DNA of 8,255 bases from Bacilli bacterium (lineage in GTDB: Bacteria > Bacillota_I > Bacilli_A > RF39 > UBA660): assembly GCA_028703035.1 (NCBI GenBank), contig JAQVNR010000059.1, forward strand, positions 1-8,255, given 5' to 3'. The position numbers were made by a program, and so were the translations under genes. The notes under the pieces are model-generated. The model searched no databases, was not told the DNA's origin, and saw only the letters and a list, made by a program, of their open reading frames with translations. Shown here in pieces: positions 5,990 to 8,255 of this stretch. Numbering within the stretch: position 1 is the stretch's first letter; each line of letters begins with the position of its first letter.

Positions 5990-8113
5990 ATGAATGAATT
6001 AATAATAAATGAACTATCAATTGAACTTAATATTAAAACAAAACAAATAGAAGCTGTCTTAAACCTTTTAAAAGAAGGCTCAACAATTCCGTTTATTGCT
6101 AGATACCGTAAAGAAGTAACAGGGGCTCTTGATGAAAATGAAATAGCAAAGATTGAAGAAAAATATCGCTATTATACGAATCTTATGGAAAGAAAAAAAA
6201 CTGTTATAAGATTAATAGATGAAAAAGGTCTTCTTACACCTGAACTTGAAAAAAATATTTTAGCATGTACTAAATTAGTTGATGTAGAAGATATTTATTT
6301 GCCTTTTAAAGAAAAGAAAAAAACAAAAGGATCTGTTGCTATAAAAATGGGACTAGAGCCAGTAGCTAAAATGATTATGGCTTTTCCAACAACAGGGACA
6401 CTTGAATCTATTTTTAGTAAAGCTCCTGTTTCTAAAGAAGAAGCCGAAGAACATACTAAATATATAATAGCTGAGTGGATTAGTGATAATGCTTATTATC
6501 GTAAATTTGTTAGAAATTATGTTTATAATAATGCGGTTATTAACACAAAATTAAAAAAAGATGCAGTTGATGAAAAAAAGATTTATGAAATGTATTATGA
6601 TTTTGAAGAAAGAGTTAAATTTGCAAAAAGTTACCGGATTCTGGCAATTAATCGTGGTGAGAAAGAAAAAGTTTTAACAGTCTCTTTAAATTATGATACT
6701 GATTATATATTTAATCAATTAAAAACAAAGATTATTAAAAATCCAAATTCAATTGCTACTTCATACATAGAGATTGCAATTAAAGATGCTTTAAAAAGAC
6801 TTATTTATCCAAGTATTGAAAGAGATGTTAGAAGTGAGTTAACTCTTGAGGCTGAAGAATCAGCAATTAATGTCTTTAAAATCAATTTAGAAAATTTACT
6901 TATGACAAGGCCTCTTACAGGCTATAGAGTACTTGGTTTTGATCCAGCATACCGAACCGGTTGTAAACTAGCTTGTCTTGATGAAATAGGCAATGTTCTT
7001 CATATTGATGTAATATACCCCCATGAGCCAAGATGCGATAAAGAAGGCTCTAAAAAGAAACTTTTAGAGCTAATTAATAAATATGATATTAATTTAATTG
7101 CAATTGGTAATGGGACAGCATCAAGAGAAAGTGAAGAACTAGTAGCAAACATAATTAAAGACTTAGATAATGTTTATTATACAATTGTTTCAGAAGCCGG
7201 TGCATCTGTTTATTCTGCTTCTAAAGAAGCAGGGAAAGAATTTCCTAATTTAGAAGTTCAAGAAAGAAGTGCGGTAAGTATTGGTCGAAGAGTTGAAGAC
7301 CCACTTTCTGAACTAGTAAAAATTGATCCTAAATCAATTGGAGTAGGAGAATATCAGCATGATGTTAATCGTAAAAAATTAACTGAAGGATTAGACTTTA
7401 TAGTTGCTAAAGTTGTTAACAATGTTGGAGTAAATATTAATACTTCATCTGAATCTATTTTAAAATTCGTTTCCGGCTTAACCAAACCAGTTATCAACAA
7501 AATAATAAAACATAAAGAAAATAAAACCTTTACTTCAAGAGAAGAATTAAAAAAATTAACTACTCCAAAAGTTTATGAACAAGCAATTGGTTTTTTAAGA
7601 ATTAATAATGGTAGTAATCCTCTTGATAACACAGGAATCCATCCAGAGAGCTATGAGTTAACAAATAATATTTTAAATAATTTAAACTTAGACATTAAAG
7701 ATATCCAATCAGAAGATTTTAAAAGAGCATTAGAAAATTTAAATATAAATGAATTAATAACAAAATTTAGTAGTGATGAATACACTATTAAGGATATTAT
7801 AAAAGAACTTCTAAGTCCAGGGCTTGACCCAAGAGAAGAAATAGATTCGCCTATTCTAAGAAGTGATGTTTTAAAATTAGAAGATTTATCTATTGGTATG
7901 GAGTTAAAAGGAACGGTTAGAAATGTTGCCTCATTCGGAGCTTTTATTGATATCGGCATTAAGAATGATGGACTTCTGCATATTTCAAAAATGAGTAAAA
8001 AGTTTATAAAACATCCAACCGAAGTACTATCAGTTGGAGAAATAGTGACATGTTATGTTGATGATGTTATGCTTGATAAACAAAAAGTTTCGTTAACTTT
8101 ATTTAAATTGTAA
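5990..8113 (+). CDS. tex: Tex family S1 RNA-binding protein (transcription accessory protein)
   Basis: Tex is a cytoplasmic nucleic-acid-binding protein related to eukaryotic Spt6 and linked to transcription and stress tolerance; its exact bacterial role is unsettled. Visible regions, in order, are the N-terminal Tex domain with GSTIPFIARYRKEVTGALDE (30-49) and VEDIYLPFKEKKKTKG (99-114), and a YqgF/RNase H-like domain from about 312 to 440 (LGFDPAYRTGCKLA, IGNGTASRE). These are followed by the Tex signature GVGEYQHDVN (451-460), helix-hairpin-helix repeats about 485-560 (NTSSESILKFVSGL), and a C-terminal S1 domain about 635-706 (GTVRNVASFGAFIDIG, GLLHISKMS). A length of 707 is normal. AGAGGA (5977-5982), 7 bases before the ATG, fixes the start, 17 bases after the AAA+ gene. 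A weak pairing of AAAAGT (8115-8120) with ACTTTT (8135-8140) is the only terminator-like structure after the stop, and it runs into the repeat region. Confidence 0.96.
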   Translation: MNELIINELSIELNIKTKQIEAVLNLLKEGSTIPFIARYRKEVTGALDENEIAKIEEKYRYYTNLMERKKTVIRLIDEKGLLTPELEKNILACTKLVDVEDIYLPFKEKKKTKGSVAIKMGLEPVAKMIMAFPTTGTLESIFSKAPVSKEEAEEHTKYIIAEWISDNAYYRKFVRNYVYNNAVINTKLKKDAVDEKKIYEMYYDFEERVKFAKSYRILAINRGEKEKVLTVSLNYDTDYIFNQLKTKIIKNPNSIATSYIEIAIKDALKRLIYPSIERDVRSELTLEAEESAINVFKINLENLLMTRPLTGYRVLGFDPAYRTGCKLACLDEIGNVLHIDVIYPHEPRCDKEGSKKKLLELINKYDINLIAIGNGTASRESEELVANIIKDLDNVYYTIVSEAGASVYSASKEAGKEFPNLEVQERSAVSIGRRVEDPLSELVKIDPKSIGVGEYQHDVNRKKLTEGLDFIVAKVVNNVGVNINTSSESILKFVSGLTKPVINKIIKHKENKTFTSREELKKLTTPKVYEQAIGFLRINNGSNPLDNTGIHPESYELTNNILNNLNLDIKDIQSEDFKRALENLNINELITKFSSDEYTIKDIIKELLSPGLDPREEIDSPILRSDVLKLEDLSIGMELKGTVRNVASFGAFIDIGIKNDGLLHISKMSKKFIKHPTEVLSVGEIVTCYVDDVMLDKQKVSLTLFKL

Positions 8114-8136
8114 AAAAAGTTTTGAAACTATGTGAC

Positions 8137-8157
8137 TTTTAAGTGAAAATGTTACAT
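8137..8157 (+). repeat. 21-base direct repeat, copy 1
   Basis: TTTT followed by AAGTGAAAATGTTACAT. This copy is preceded by TGTGAC (8131-8136), which is an imperfect reverse complement of the GTTACA (8151-8156) near the copy's end, consistent with the outermost end of an element. Confidence 0.9.
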
Positions 8158-8171
8158 AAAATAAGTTTAAT

Positions 8172-8192
8172 TTTTAAGTGAAAATGTTACAT
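8172..8192 (+). repeat. 21-base direct repeat, copy 2
   Basis: Identical to copy 1 over all 21 bases and starting 35 bases after it. The flanks on both sides differ from copy 1, so the repeated unit is the 21-mer itself. Confidence 0.9.
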
Positions 8193-8195
8193 ATG

Positions 8196-8225
8196 AAAAT
8201 TGATAAAAAAATCAATTTTTATTTT
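8196..8225 (+). terminator. AT-rich hairpin with T-tract between repeats 2 and 3
   Basis: AAAATTGAT (8196-8204) and ATCAATTTT (8211-8219) form a perfect 9-bp stem with an A6 loop, followed by T-A-TTTT. The form is that of an intrinsic terminator, but there is only one G-C pair, so it may be weak. It could stop tex read-through or protect a mobile element from outside transcription. Confidence 0.4.
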
Positions 8226-8230
8226 GGCGA

Positions 8231-8251
8231 TTTTAAGTGAAAATGTTACAT
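8231..8251 (+). repeat. 21-base direct repeat, copy 3
   Basis: Identical to copies 1 and 2 and starting 59 bases after copy 2, beyond the hairpin. It is the last feature before the window edge, so more copies may follow. Confidence 0.9.
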
Positions 8252-8255
8252 TTTT

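Larger units (their letters stand above)
8131..8255. mobile_element. Probable end of an IS21-family insertion sequence, cut by the right window edge
   Basis: Just after tex the sequence becomes a gene-free block with three exact 21-base direct repeats, beginning near TGTGAC (8131-8136). IS21-family elements start with TG and carry several internal repeats of about 20 bases near each end that bind the IstA transposase. The repeat, read on the minus strand as ATGTAACATTTTCACTT, looks to me like such a site. No transposase gene, opposite end or target duplication is in view, so this is an inference. The exact boundary is uncertain. Confidence 0.5.

Noticed and set aside
7651..7959. Minus-strand open frame opposite the 3' part of tex (and a similar one at 3381-3614 opposite the YitT-family gene)
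   Set aside because: Both are antisense to clear coding sequence, without recognisable domains; they are explained by the codon pattern of the + strand genes.
8137..8251. CRISPR array
   Set aside because: There are three identical repeats, but the gaps are 14 and 38 bases, far from uniform, one gap holds a hairpin, and no cas gene is nearby.
1..8255. Mycoplasma-type code with TGA as tryptophan
   Set aside because: Conserved Trp positions, such as those in EF-G and Tex, are TGG, and no intact gene contains or needs in-frame TGA. The breaks in the amidotransferase are frame changes, and its 5' stop ends at TAG.

Overview
The window is AT-rich bacterial DNA that uses the standard code: tryptophan is read from TGG, and no gene needs TGA as a sense codon. 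All intact genes are on the + strand. Strong AGGAGG-type ribosome binding sites, the fusA-tuf order and an EF-G that reads like those of Bacilli point to a low-GC Firmicute, perhaps one of the uncultured Bacilli lineages near the Mollicutes. That placement comes from protein resemblance recalled from memory, not from a search.

Region 1 (1-3202) is the end of a translation operon. It holds fusA (EF-G, cut by the left window edge) and tuf (EF-Tu). The 71-base spacer between them carries a hairpin overlapping a plausible tuf promoter. A short intrinsic terminator begins inside the tuf stop codon. The EF-Tu has a compact helix A/switch I region that looks more alphaproteobacterial than Bacilli-like.

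Region 2 (3203-4917) holds a YitT-family membrane protein with its own extended -10 promoter. After it comes a glutamine-amidotransferase-like peptidase gene broken by two opposite single-base frameshifts. Its start signals, catalytic residues and final stop are all still readable.

Region 3 (4918-8113) is a probable two-gene operon with a 17-base gap. The first gene is a stand-alone AAA+ ATPase resembling only the first ATPase domain (D1) of ClpA/ClpB/ClpC. It has no N-domain, middle domain or second ATPase domain, and its pore loop is altered. The second gene is tex, an S1-domain nucleic-acid-binding protein linked to transcription.

Region 4 (8114-8255) has no gene. It carries three exact 21-base direct repeats at uneven spacing plus an AT-rich hairpin. 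This is best explained as the end of an IS21-type insertion sequence whose transposase genes would lie beyond the right edge.

No complete new defence or mobile system is visible. The most unusual items are the D1-only AAA+ protein paired with tex, the EF-Tu variant, the doubly frameshifted amidotransferase and the repeat cluster.
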